Source: an uncultured Clostridia bacterium (GTDB taxonomy: Bacteria > Bacillota > Clostridia > UBA1381). From it: a DNA stretch of 5,016 nt. The notes below the pieces were generated by a model. It saw only the letters and a list, made by a program, of their open reading frames with translations, was not told the DNA's origin and did not search any database. Positions within the stretch are counted from its first letter, which is position 1, and each line of letters opens with the position of its first letter. The position numbers were made by a program, and so were the translations under genes. The stretch is from assembly GCA_910579415.1 (NCBI GenBank), contig CAJTUY010000075.1, forward strand, positions 1 through 5,016, read 5' to 3'. This document shows, piece by piece, positions 1-5,016 of this stretch.

Positions 1-98
1 GAGGTTCCACCTGTTCCCATGCCGAACACAGAAGTTAAGCTCCTTTACGTCGATGATACTTGGCGGGTGACTACCCGGGAAAGCAGATAGTTGCCGGA
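1..98 (+). rRNA. rrf: 5S ribosomal RNA, 3' part (5' end outside window)
   Basis: This is the 3' part of a 5S ribosomal RNA, a component of the large ribosomal subunit. The conserved core around positions 18-41 (CCATGCCGAACACAGAAGTT, then AAGC) is diagnostic of bacterial 5S. The segment TACTTGGCGGGTGACTACCC (57-76) matches the helix IV/loop E region. Roughly the first 25-30 nt of the gene lie to the left of the window. The 3' end near 98 is estimated from the usual length and from the terminal TTGCCGG arm, whose 5' partner is not visible; it could be off by a few bases. The gene is presumably the last rRNA of a 16S-23S-5S operon, with tRNA-Asn downstream. Confidence 0.95.
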
Positions 99-103
99 AC
101 GAA

Positions 104-146
104 TAAATACTAAAGATAACGACATAGTCGTTATCTTTGGTGTTTA
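104..146 (+). other. Long hairpin between 5S rRNA and tRNA-Asn
   Basis: A 20-bp stem (104-123 with 127-146, 18 Watson-Crick and two G-U pairs) closes on a three-base loop ATA. The inner 12 bp (112-123/127-138) are perfect. The bases after the inner stem (TTTGGTGTTT) are a poor uridine tract. Only 20 nt separate the hairpin from tRNA-Asn, and I see no convincing promoter there. I therefore favour an RNase III-type processing stem in a 5S-tRNA co-transcript over a true terminator, but a partial terminator or attenuator is possible. Confidence 0.6.
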
Positions 147-166
147 AAGAAAAGAAAACTAAATAT

Positions 167-242
167 TCCTCTATAGCTCAGTTGGCAGAGCGCGTGACTG
201 TTAATCACGATGTCGCTGGTTCGAGCCCAGCTGGAGGAGCCA
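167..242 (+). tRNA. tRNA-Asn (anticodon GTT)
   Basis: This is a complete 76-nt cloverleaf. The acceptor stem TCCTCTA (167-173) pairs with TGGAGGA (232-238), followed by discriminator G239 and an encoded CCA (240-242). The D arm is GCTC/GAGC. The anticodon stem CGTGA/TCACG (193-197/205-209) encloses the loop CTGTTAA with anticodon GTT at 200-202, which reads AAC and AAU (Asn). The T arm is GCTGG/CCAGC with loop TTCGAGC (220-226). Its position 68 nt after 5S suggests it belongs to the rRNA transcription unit. Confidence 0.97.
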
Positions 243-250
243 ATTAAATA

Positions 251-299
251 GACGTTGAAAATTGAATCATAAGTGTTCGATTACAACGTCTTTTATTTT
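251..299 (+). terminator. Rho-independent terminator after tRNA-Asn
   Basis: The outer stem GACGTTG (251-257) pairs with CAACGTC (284-290) and is followed at once by the T-rich tract TTTTATTTT (291-299). The large loop can fold further through ATTGAA/TTCGAT (261-266/276-281, one G-U pair). Its place 8 nt after the tRNA fits termination of the rRNA/tRNA transcript before the MATE gene. Confidence 0.8.
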
Positions 300-314
300 G
301 CTCAAATAAGCAAA

Positions 315-336
315 CCGGCAATTTATTCATTGCCGG
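315..336. terminator. Second hairpin between tRNA-Asn and the MATE gene
   Basis: The perfect 8-bp stem CCGGCAAT/ATTGCCGG (315-322/329-336) has a 6-nt loop. It sits just downstream of a weaker stem TTTGCT/AGCAAA (297-302/309-314). On the plus strand the following bases (CTATTGTAC) are not a good uridine tract. Read on the minus strand it is followed by TTTGCTTATTT, which is more terminator-like. It may be a back-up terminator or a leftover bidirectional one; no leftward gene in the window needs it. Confidence 0.45.
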
Positions 337-392
337 CTATTGTACATTAAATCAAGATTGAATGAAAATCGTACAAAGGGGATAATCGGATA

Positions 393-1733
393 ATGAATAT
401 AAAACAAGATTTAACAACTGGCAATATAAGCAGGAAGTTATGGTCATTTGCCATTCCTCTTATGTTCGGCAATGTGATGCAGCAATTGTATAATCTGGCG
501 GACACATGGGTTGTGGGAAAATATATTGGTGACAGTGCATTGGCGGCAGTAGGCTCGTCTTATTCACTTATGACTTTTATTACATCTGTTATTTTGGGAT
601 TGTGTCTTGGAAGCAGCGCATTTTTTTCGGTATCATTCGGAAGAAAGGATGCGGAACGTCTTAAAAACGGAATGTTTATATCATTTATTATCATAGGAGC
701 GTTTTCTTTAATTTTAACGGCTGTATCTCTGTTTTTAAAAAATGAGATTATGAAATTGCTGCATGTACCTGTTGAACTCATGGGTATGATGGGGGAATAT
801 CTTCACTACATATTTATGGGTATTGCGGCAACTTTTCTTTACAACTATTTTTCCAATCTCCTTCGTGGAATAGGAAATTCGGCAGTACCGCTTATTTTTC
901 TTTGTATATCTGTTGTATTAAATATAGGACTTGATTTATATTTTGTTTTGGCGCTTGATATGGGAATACGCGGCGCGGCAGTTGCTACGGTAGCATCCCA
1001 GTATGCTGCGGGATTGGGACTAATGATATATTTTTATATATTTTATCCTGAGTTGCATATAAAAAAGGAAGATATGCATTTTAACAGAAATACTGTATCA
1101 GATATAGCTTCACTTTCCGGACTTACATGTTTACAGCAGTCAGTAATGAATTTTGGTATTTTAATGGTGCAGGGTATAGTAAACAGCTTTGGCGCTCAGG
1201 TAATGGCAGCATTTGCTGTTGCGGTAAAAATTGATACCATAGCCTATATGCCTGTTCAGGATTTTGGGAATGCGTTTTCAACCTTTATTGCGCAAAATTA
1301 CGGCGCAGGCAGATATAAGCGCATACGTCAGGGGATTAAAGCGGCCTTAAAAAGCGTTTTAATATTTTGTATAGCAGTAAGCAGTCTGGTGTGTATATTT
1401 GCAAAAGCGCTGATGACAGCGTTTGTAGACGGGGATACTCAGATTATACAAATTGGTATGGAGTATCTGAGAATAGAAGGAGCATTTTATATAGGTATAG
1501 GTATTTTATTTATGCTGTACGGATATTACAGAGCAATAAACAAACCCAACATGTCGGTTGTACTGACTATCATTTCACTTGGAATACGTGTAGTGCTTGC
1601 ATATTTGCTTTCATCCGTAGCATTTATCGGAGTAACCGGTATATGGGCAGCAATTCCGATAGGTTGGATAGTTGCAGATGCAGCGGGGATATATTACTAT
1701 TTTAAACGCGGCCGCCTGTCATCCAAGACATGA
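393..1733 (+). CDS. MATE-family multidrug/cation antiporter
   Basis: This 446-residue inner-membrane transporter belongs to the multidrug and toxic compound extrusion (MATE) family, which exports drugs or metabolites in exchange for Na+ or H+. Its length is typical, and about 12 hydrophobic segments can be drawn in two pseudo-symmetric halves (roughly residues 16-216 and 240-437). Family landmarks are an acidic residue in TM1 (D36 in NLADTWVVG), RGIGNS (158-163) followed by a Pro, and the second-half equivalent YYRAINKPNMS (378-388). The cytoplasmic loop QNYGAGRYKR (301-310) mirrors SFGRKDAERL (81-90) of the first half. The ATG at 393 follows AAAGGGG (375-381) with an 11-nt gap. The gene stands alone after the rRNA/tRNA terminators and converges on the M14 peptidase, overlapping it by 15 bp. 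Family membership is firm; substrate and coupling ion cannot be read from the sequence. Confidence 0.93.
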   Translation: MNIKQDLTTGNISRKLWSFAIPLMFGNVMQQLYNLADTWVVGKYIGDSALAAVGSSYSLMTFITSVILGLCLGSSAFFSVSFGRKDAERLKNGMFISFIIIGAFSLILTAVSLFLKNEIMKLLHVPVELMGMMGEYLHYIFMGIAATFLYNYFSNLLRGIGNSAVPLIFLCISVVLNIGLDLYFVLALDMGIRGAAVATVASQYAAGLGLMIYFYIFYPELHIKKEDMHFNRNTVSDIASLSGLTCLQQSVMNFGILMVQGIVNSFGAQVMAAFAVAVKIDTIAYMPVQDFGNAFSTFIAQNYGAGRYKRIRQGIKAALKSVLIFCIAVSSLVCIFAKALMTAFVDGDTQIIQIGMEYLRIEGAFYIGIGILFMLYGYYRAINKPNMSVVLTIISLGIRVVLAYLLSSVAFIGVTGIWAAIPIGWIVADAAGIYYYFKRGRLSSKT

Positions 1734-2588
1734 CATGGCGCATAAAATAATTCTGGCATTTTCGTCATATACATCTCCGAGCATTGACAGCGGAAGCGGA
1801 TTTTTGCCATGACCGATTTCTACGGTAAATCCTGCCTTTCCGAATTCATCAATAAACCAGTCCTTGCAGCCTCCGAATACTGCCGTACCTTCGGGTACGC
1901 ATGCCTTGTATCCGCTTACAGATTCCAGCTTTTGGGCTATTTCCCGTGAGCAATTGCCTTCTGTGCCGTTAAAATCATAGTATATTTCACCGCCCTGACT
2001 GTGAAATGCAATCAGCATATCGGGATTTTCACGCCGTACAAAATTTGTTACTGCCCTTGTTTCAGGTTCAGATTCAGGAAACGGACCGCCATATTTTGTG
2101 GGGGAAGGAATTTCTCTGACAGACTGCCACAGAGCATTAAAATTATGATTTATATCCACACCGCGTACATTTGCCTGCCATACGTGCGTAAAATCATGTA
2201 TGCCGGTATTTTCAATAAGACTGCGGTGAAACGGATTTGACAAGTCTGTTCCGTTTACCGCTATATCCACGCCGTCGGGGTTAATCATTGGCGCTATAAG
2301 CAGCGTAACGGCGTTATAAAGACCGCTTGCGCTGTATCCCTGTATATCCTGTCCGCAGGTAAGACTATGTGCATAGTCGCTTAAAAAGCGTGTGAGGACA
2401 GCCGATGTAAGATATTCAAGCCCGTGATATGCGCCGCTCAGAAAAAGTTTTTTCTTTCCTCCGCCGATTCTGGCGCAGGGGATATTTCTCCCCATAACAC
2501 TTTTACCCATATTAAATATTTCGATAATACCGTATTGTTCTGCCGCCGACTCAAGGTCGAGGCACATTTCCTTATAATCATAGCTCAT
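1719..2588 (-). CDS. M14-family zinc carboxypeptidase, probably murein-peptide processing
   Basis: This 289-residue protein is a metallopeptidase of family M14. The zinc ligands are visible as the HxxE pair H55/E58 (YHGLEY) and H196 (FHSQGG). The catalytic Glu is E257 in FTVEIGHG. The core segments INPDGVD (102-108) and RGVDINHNF (142-150) are also present. In digestive M14 enzymes the latter carries Asn-Arg; here it is Asn-His (N147-H148). I associate that variant with the gamma-D-glutamyl-diaminopimelate peptidase type, from memory. No signal peptide, LysM or other wall-binding domain is visible, so a cytoplasmic role in recycling murein peptides is inferred. The ATG at 2588 has a weak GAAAGG ribosome binding site at 2602-2607, 13 nt away; the next ATG (codon 8) has AAGGA almost touching it. 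No clear promoter was found upstream. Family is firm; exact substrate is not. Confidence 0.88.
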   Translation of the reverse strand: MSYDYKEMCLDLESAAEQYGIIEIFNMGKSVMGRNIPCARIGGGKKKLFLSGAYHGLEYLTSAVLTRFLSDYAHSLTCGQDIQGYSASGLYNAVTLLIAPMINPDGVDIAVNGTDLSNPFHRSLIENTGIHDFTHVWQANVRGVDINHNFNALWQSVREIPSPTKYGGPFPESEPETRAVTNFVRRENPDMLIAFHSQGGEIYYDFNGTEGNCSREIAQKLESVSGYKACVPEGTAVFGGCKDWFIDEFGKAGFTVEIGHGKNPLPLSMLGDVYDENARIILCAMSCLG

Positions 2589-2661
2589 AAAATATTCACA
2601 GCCTTTCGAAGAATGGTCTATCAGCTAATTTATGATTGACGCTTCAGAAATATGATAAAAA

Positions 2662-2709
2662 TTACGTTTACGTTTCGTTTTACATAATTCATATTACAGG
2701 CATATTACA
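2662..2709. repeat. Short direct repeats in AT-rich DNA beside the DnaA-box array
   Basis: Two motifs recur. The first is a TTACG/TTTACG/TTTCG run at 2662-2677, continuing into TTTTAC. The second is the perfect 9-mer CATATTACA at 2690-2698 and again at 2701-2709, with starts 11 bp apart, about one helical turn. The block directly precedes the DnaA-like boxes. Repeats next to an AT-rich stretch are common at origins and at regulator binding regions, but two copies are too few to prove a function. Confidence 0.5.
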
Positions 2710-2718
2710 AGCGTGTTA

Positions 2719-2824
2719 ATATCCACGTTATCCACGCAGTTATCCACGCAATTTTGCAGAAAAAATTCCCAAAAGCCTGTCCATCATGCGACTTATCCAC
2801 GTTTAATACACGTACAGTGGATAA
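2719..2824. promoter_or_regulatory. Cluster of five DnaA-box-like 9-mers
   Basis: The replication initiator DnaA binds TTATCCACA-type 9-mers. This gap contains TTATCCACG at 2728-2736, 2740-2748 and 2793-2801. A fourth, ATATCCACG, lies at 2719-2727, and an inverted copy reads TTATCCACT on the minus strand at 2824-2816. The first three are head-to-tail with starts 9 and 12 bp apart. The last two form an inverted pair (TTATCCAC/GTGGATAA) with a 16-bp gap. All forward copies end in G rather than the consensus A, so the match is to eight of nine positions (seven for the first). A further near-match, ATATTCACA, lies at 2592-2600. No dnaA, dnaN or rpmH gene is in the window, so this may be a titration or regulatory cluster, an origin, or the operator of another regulator. 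Confidence 0.6.
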
Positions 2825-2867
2825 CTTTATAAACGTTTGGAAGTTTACATAATCTTTTATGTCCCTT

Positions 2868-2899
2868 AAAAATGCGGCAAAAATACCGCAATTTTTGCC
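2868..2899. other. Two overlapping, mutually exclusive hairpins upstream of glyS
   Basis: Fold A pairs TGCGG (2873-2877) with CCGCA (2886-2890), flanked by A5 (2868-2872) and T5 (2892-2896). It looks like a small intrinsic terminator and works in either direction. Fold B pairs GGCAAAAAT (2876-2884) with ATTTTTGCC (2891-2899), a perfect 9 bp with a 6-nt loop. The two share bases and cannot coexist. The element lies just before the best glyS promoter, so it more likely insulates glyS from read-through than attenuates it. No T-box leader motif is seen. Confidence 0.5.
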
Positions 2900-2906
2900 A
2901 AATTCC

Positions 2907-2942
2907 TTGACAAATGACTGATATTTCTATAAACTATATAAT
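2907..2942 (+). promoter_or_regulatory. Probable sigma-A promoter(s) of glyS-mscL
   Basis: A perfect -35 hexamer TTGACA lies at 2907-2912. Two -10 candidates follow: TATAAA at 2928-2933 with a short 15-bp spacer, and a perfect TATAAT at 2937-2942. The latter is 24 bp from TTGACA but 17 bp from the weaker -35 ATGACT (2914-2919). Either would start transcription a short distance before the glyS ribosome binding site. Which pair is used cannot be decided by eye. Confidence 0.6.
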
Positions 2943-2954
2943 AAGCATGATTAC

Positions 2955-2962
2955 GGAAAGGA
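2955..2962 (+). promoter_or_regulatory. glyS ribosome binding site that decides the start
   Basis: GGAAAGGA is the only strong Shine-Dalgarno sequence before glyS. It abuts the ATG at 2963 with no gap, which is unfavourable for using that codon, and lies 15 nt before the ATG at 2978, which is longer than usual. The protein family argues for 2978. The MTVLI extension produced from 2963 is not something I recognise from other glycyl-tRNA synthetases. Confidence 0.55.
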
Positions 2963-2977
2963 ATGACGGTTTTAATT

Positions 2978-4369
2978 ATGAAAAATGCAGATAAAACAAT
3001 GGATAAAATAGTTGCTCTTTGTAAAGGCAGAGGCTATGTATATCCAGGAAGTGAAATCTACGGCGGACTTGCCAATACATGGGATTACGGTCCGTTGGGC
3101 GTAGAATTTAAAAATAATGTTAAAAAGGCATGGTGGAAAAAGTTTATACAGGAAAGCCCGTATAATGTGGGTATTGACTGCGCTATTCTGATGAATCCCG
3201 AAACATGGGTTGCTTCGGGTCATGTAGGCGGCTTTTCAGACCCTCTTATGGACTGTAAGGAATGTAAATCACGTCACCGCGCGGACAAGCTTATTGAGGA
3301 CTTTGCTCATGAGCAGGGCGAGGACATCACAGTTGACGGCTGGTCAAAGGAAAAAATGGTTGAATATATAACTGAAAATAAGATTGTCTGCCCGAAATGC
3401 GGTAAGCAGAATTTCACCGACATTCGTGAATTTAACCTTATGTTTAAAACGTTTCAGGGGGTTACGGAGGATTCATCATCAGTTGTATATCTGCGTCCCG
3501 AAACTGCGCAGGGTATTTTCGTAAACTTTAAGAGTGTTCAGCGTACGAGCCGTAAAAAGGTGCCTTTCGGTATCGGACAGATAGGCAAGTCGTTCAGAAA
3601 CGAGATTACACCCGGTAACTTTACGTTCAGAACACGCGAGTTTGAGCAGATGGAGCTTGAATTTTTCTGCGCTCCCGGTACGGATTTGGAGTGGCATGCA
3701 TACTGGAAAAAGTATTGTATGGACTTCCTGTTAAATTTGGGTATTCGCGAGGAAAATCTGCGTTTCCGCGACCACTCTCCTGAGGAATTGGCGTTTTATT
3801 CAAACGCGACCGCTGATATTGAATTTGTGTTCCCGTTTGGCTGGGGTGAGTTGTGGGGTATCGCAGACAGAACCGACTATGACTTAAAACAGCATATGGA
3901 ACACAGCGGAGAAAGTATGGAATATATTGACCCGATGACTAATGAGCGTTATGTGCCTTACTGTATTGAGCCTTCATTGGGCGCAGACAGAGTTGCGCTT
4001 GCATTCCTTGTAGAAGCGTATGACGAGGAAGAACTTGAAGGAGGCGACAGCAGAGTTGTTATGCACCTGCACCCTGCGCTTGCACCGGTTAAGGCGGCAG
4101 TGCTTCCGCTCTCAAAGAAGCTTGACGAGGGTGCGACAGCGGTTTATGATATGCTGTCAAAGAAATTTAATGTTGAATACGACAGTGCAGGTTCAATCGG
4201 TAAGCGTTACCGCCGTCAGGATGAAATCGGTACTCCGTATTGCATTACATTTGACTTTGATTCACTTGAGGATAATTCGGTTACAGTCCGTGACAGAGAT
4301 ACAATGGAGCAGCAGAGAATGAAGATTGACGAGCTGGAAAAGTTTTTGGAAGGTAAACTGGAGTTTTAG
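2978..4369 (+). CDS. glyS: Glycyl-tRNA synthetase, homodimeric type
   Basis: This cytoplasmic class II aminoacyl-tRNA synthetase charges tRNA-Gly with glycine using ATP. At 463 residues it has the length of the single-chain, eukaryote-like alpha2 enzyme, not the alpha2-beta2 GlyQ/GlyS type. The N-terminus GSEIYGGLANTWDYGPLG (24-41) is diagnostic. RPETAQGIF (173-181) follows, then class II motif 2 (FRNEITPGNFTFRTREFEQ, 206-224) and motif 3 (EPSLGADRVALAF, 331-343). The anticodon-binding domain spans about 366-455 and ends near VTVRDRDTMEQQ. Two CxxC pairs (C93/C96 and C138/C141) could hold a structural zinc in the insertion domain. I chose the ATG at 2978 because the family normally begins shortly before MDKIVAL; an in-frame ATG at 2963 would add MTVLI but touches the Shine-Dalgarno sequence. 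mscL follows after 2 nt, probably in the same transcript. Confidence 0.96.
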   Translation: MKNADKTMDKIVALCKGRGYVYPGSEIYGGLANTWDYGPLGVEFKNNVKKAWWKKFIQESPYNVGIDCAILMNPETWVASGHVGGFSDPLMDCKECKSRHRADKLIEDFAHEQGEDITVDGWSKEKMVEYITENKIVCPKCGKQNFTDIREFNLMFKTFQGVTEDSSSVVYLRPETAQGIFVNFKSVQRTSRKKVPFGIGQIGKSFRNEITPGNFTFRTREFEQMELEFFCAPGTDLEWHAYWKKYCMDFLLNLGIREENLRFRDHSPEELAFYSNATADIEFVFPFGWGELWGIADRTDYDLKQHMEHSGESMEYIDPMTNERYVPYCIEPSLGADRVALAFLVEAYDEEELEGGDSRVVMHLHPALAPVKAAVLPLSKKLDEGATAVYDMLSKKFNVEYDSAGSIGKRYRRQDEIGTPYCITFDFDSLEDNSVTVRDRDTMEQQRMKIDELEKFLEGKLEF

Positions 4370-4371
4370 TT

Positions 4372-4800
4372 ATGAAATTTTTTAACGAGTTTAAGGAATT
4401 TATTGCTAAGGGTAATGCAATTGACATGGCAGTCGGCGTTGTTATAGGCGGAGCGTTTACTGCGATTGTAAATTCTCTTGTAAAAGATATTCTGACGCCT
4501 GTAATTGCTCTTATAACAAAGTTTTTTGCTTCAAGCGCGGCAAGCGTAACAGACGGCAGGTCTGACGCGCTTCTGAATATGGCGGAATGGACCATTCCCA
4601 ATACTGAAATTAAAATCGGTTCATTTCTGGAAGCGGTTATAAGCTTTCTGATGATTGCTTTTGTATTGTTTTGTATAGTTAAGACTATCAATACAATGCG
4701 TGATAAACTGTCAAAGAAGGAGGAGCCGGTCGAGGTGGTTTCTGCACCGACACAGGAGGAGCTTCTGACTGAAATCCGCGATTTATTAAAGAACAAATAA
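4372..4800 (+). CDS. mscL: Large-conductance mechanosensitive channel MscL
   Basis: MscL is a homopentameric plasma-membrane channel that opens under membrane tension and releases solutes during hypo-osmotic shock. The 142-residue product matches the family in length (the E. coli protein has 136). The N-terminal amphipathic helix FNEFKEFIAKGN (4-15) leads into TM1, about residues 16-46, with the gate-lining segment DMAVGVVIGGAF (18-29); G22 and G26 sit where they do in E. coli. An extracellular loop (about 50-80) and TM2 (about 82-104) follow. The charged C-terminal helix EELLTEIRDLLKNK (129-142) is close to the conserved LLTEIRDLL cytoplasmic bundle. The ATG at 4372 has GGAG at 4360-4363, inside the end of glyS, 8 nt upstream. 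The 2-nt gap to glyS suggests co-transcription and possibly translational coupling. The gene ends just before a strong hairpin. Confidence 0.97.
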   Translation: MKFFNEFKEFIAKGNAIDMAVGVVIGGAFTAIVNSLVKDILTPVIALITKFFASSAASVTDGRSDALLNMAEWTIPNTEIKIGSFLEAVISFLMIAFVLFCIVKTINTMRDKLSKKEEPVEVVSAPTQEELLTEIRDLLKNK

Positions 4801-4804
4801 GACA

Positions 4805-4837
4805 GAAACGGAGATATTAAAGTAATATCTCCGTTTC
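4805..4837. terminator. Hairpin terminator shared by mscL and the leftward end gene
   Basis: A perfect 15-bp inverted repeat (GAAACGGAGATATTA at 4805-4819 with its complement at 4823-4837) has an AAG loop. It begins 5 nt after the mscL stop. On the plus strand it is followed by ATTTTCAT, a modest uridine tract; on the minus strand by TGTCTTATTTG. The stop codon of the converging gene lies within it (4817-4819), so it most likely terminates both transcripts. Confidence 0.8.
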
Positions 4838-5016
4838 ATTTTCATATGAATCCTCATGAAGACATTCCATTAAAAAATATATGCATATTCTAAATCCGGT
4901 TTTAAAAGCCTGAGTATCACTTTCCGATAAAGAAACGTTAAACATTTCTTCCATTTCTATACCTGCTTTATGGTCCTGTTCTAACAACGGATATATATAT
5001 TTTTCTCTGAATTCTT
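4817..5016 (-). CDS. Hypothetical protein, C-terminal part (runs off the right edge)
   Basis: An open frame on the minus strand enters from the right edge and ends in TAA at 4819-4817, giving the last 65 residues of a protein whose start lies outside the window. The other two minus-strand frames are closed within this stretch. The fragment reads as a plausible soluble, helical protein: EKYIYPLLEQD near the left end, an acidic MEEMF segment, then FKTGFRICIYFLMECL, an amphipathic or hydrophobic helix, and an acidic tail ending ETEILL. The F-x-x-GFR followed by a hydrophobic LM-E pattern vaguely resembles small Clostridia proteins of unknown function (perhaps DUF6809-like), but this is a weak recollection and no function is assigned. 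It converges on mscL and shares its terminator hairpin. Confidence 0.72.
   Translation of the reverse strand, partial: EFREKYIYPLLEQDHKAGIEMEEMFNVSLSESDTQAFKTGFRICIYFLMECLHEDSYENETEILL

Noticed and set aside
358..386. TTGAAT with GATAAT at 17-bp spacing as the MATE promoter
   Set aside because: Transcription would start at about 393, on the ATG itself, and would leave out the AAAGGGG ribosome binding site, which looks genuine. It is more likely a chance match in AT-rich DNA.
1708..1715. GCGGCCGC (NotI site) at the end of the MATE gene
   Set aside because: It lies in frame inside both overlapping genes, with no vector-like sequence around it, so there is no reason to see a cloning artefact.
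2152..2271. Extra DnaA-like boxes ATATCCACA (2152-2160) and ATATCCACG (2263-2271) inside the peptidase gene
   Set aside because: Both are explained by Val-Asp-Ile codons of the conserved M14 motifs read on the minus strand and differ from the consensus at the first base, so they do not count as part of the array.
2719..2824. CRISPR-like reading of the TTATCCACG repeats
   Set aside because: The repeat unit is about 9 bp with irregular gaps of 0, 3 and 44 bp and one inverted copy, so it is not a repeat-spacer array.
2820..2977. T-box riboswitch leader for glyS
   Set aside because: Glycyl-tRNA synthetase genes in this group often have one, but the likely leader is only about 25 nt and no T-box or specifier-loop element is visible.
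2947..2994. Fifteen-codon upstream frame overlapping the glyS start
   Set aside because: It has no ribosome binding site, begins within a few bases of the likely transcription start and overlaps glyS out of frame.

Overview
The window looks like an ordinary low-GC chromosomal segment from a Gram-positive anaerobe of the Clostridia. The signs are a 5S rRNA followed closely by tRNA-Asn with an encoded CCA end, AAGG/GGAG-type ribosome binding sites, a eukaryote-like homodimeric glycyl-tRNA synthetase, and a Clostridia-style MATE transporter. No phage, insertion sequence, CRISPR array or plasmid backbone gene is visible. Species cannot be assigned from the sequence.

Layout. The window opens inside a ribosomal RNA operon: the 3' part of 5S rRNA (1-98), a long perfect hairpin (104-146), tRNA-Asn(GTT) (167-242), and then a Rho-independent terminator (251-299) that closes the stable-RNA unit, followed by a second hairpin (315-336). 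A MATE-family efflux gene runs rightward (393-1733). Its 3' end overlaps by 15 bp the 3' end of a leftward M14-family zinc peptidase (1719-2588), which resembles cytoplasmic murein-peptide-processing enzymes.

The 389-bp gap between the peptidase and glyS is the most unusual part of the window. It holds short direct repeats in AT-rich DNA (2662-2709), and then a compact array of five 9-mers that match or nearly match the DnaA box (2719-2824): three in tandem, plus a fourth paired with an inverted fifth. Two overlapping, mutually exclusive hairpins (2868-2899) and a probable sigma-A promoter (2907-2942) follow. No dnaA or dnaN lies within the window, so the array may be a DnaA titration or regulatory cluster rather than oriC, but it deserves checking.

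Rightward from there, glyS (glycyl-tRNA synthetase) and mscL (large-conductance mechanosensitive channel) are separated by only 2 nt and probably form an operon. It ends at a 15-bp perfect hairpin (4805-4837). A leftward gene of unknown function enters from the right edge, and its stop codon lies inside that hairpin, so the hairpin probably serves both converging transcripts.

Functionally this is a mix of translation genes (5S, tRNA-Asn, glyS) and envelope/osmotic genes (MATE, M14 peptidase, mscL). I see no evidence of a dedicated multi-gene system linking them.
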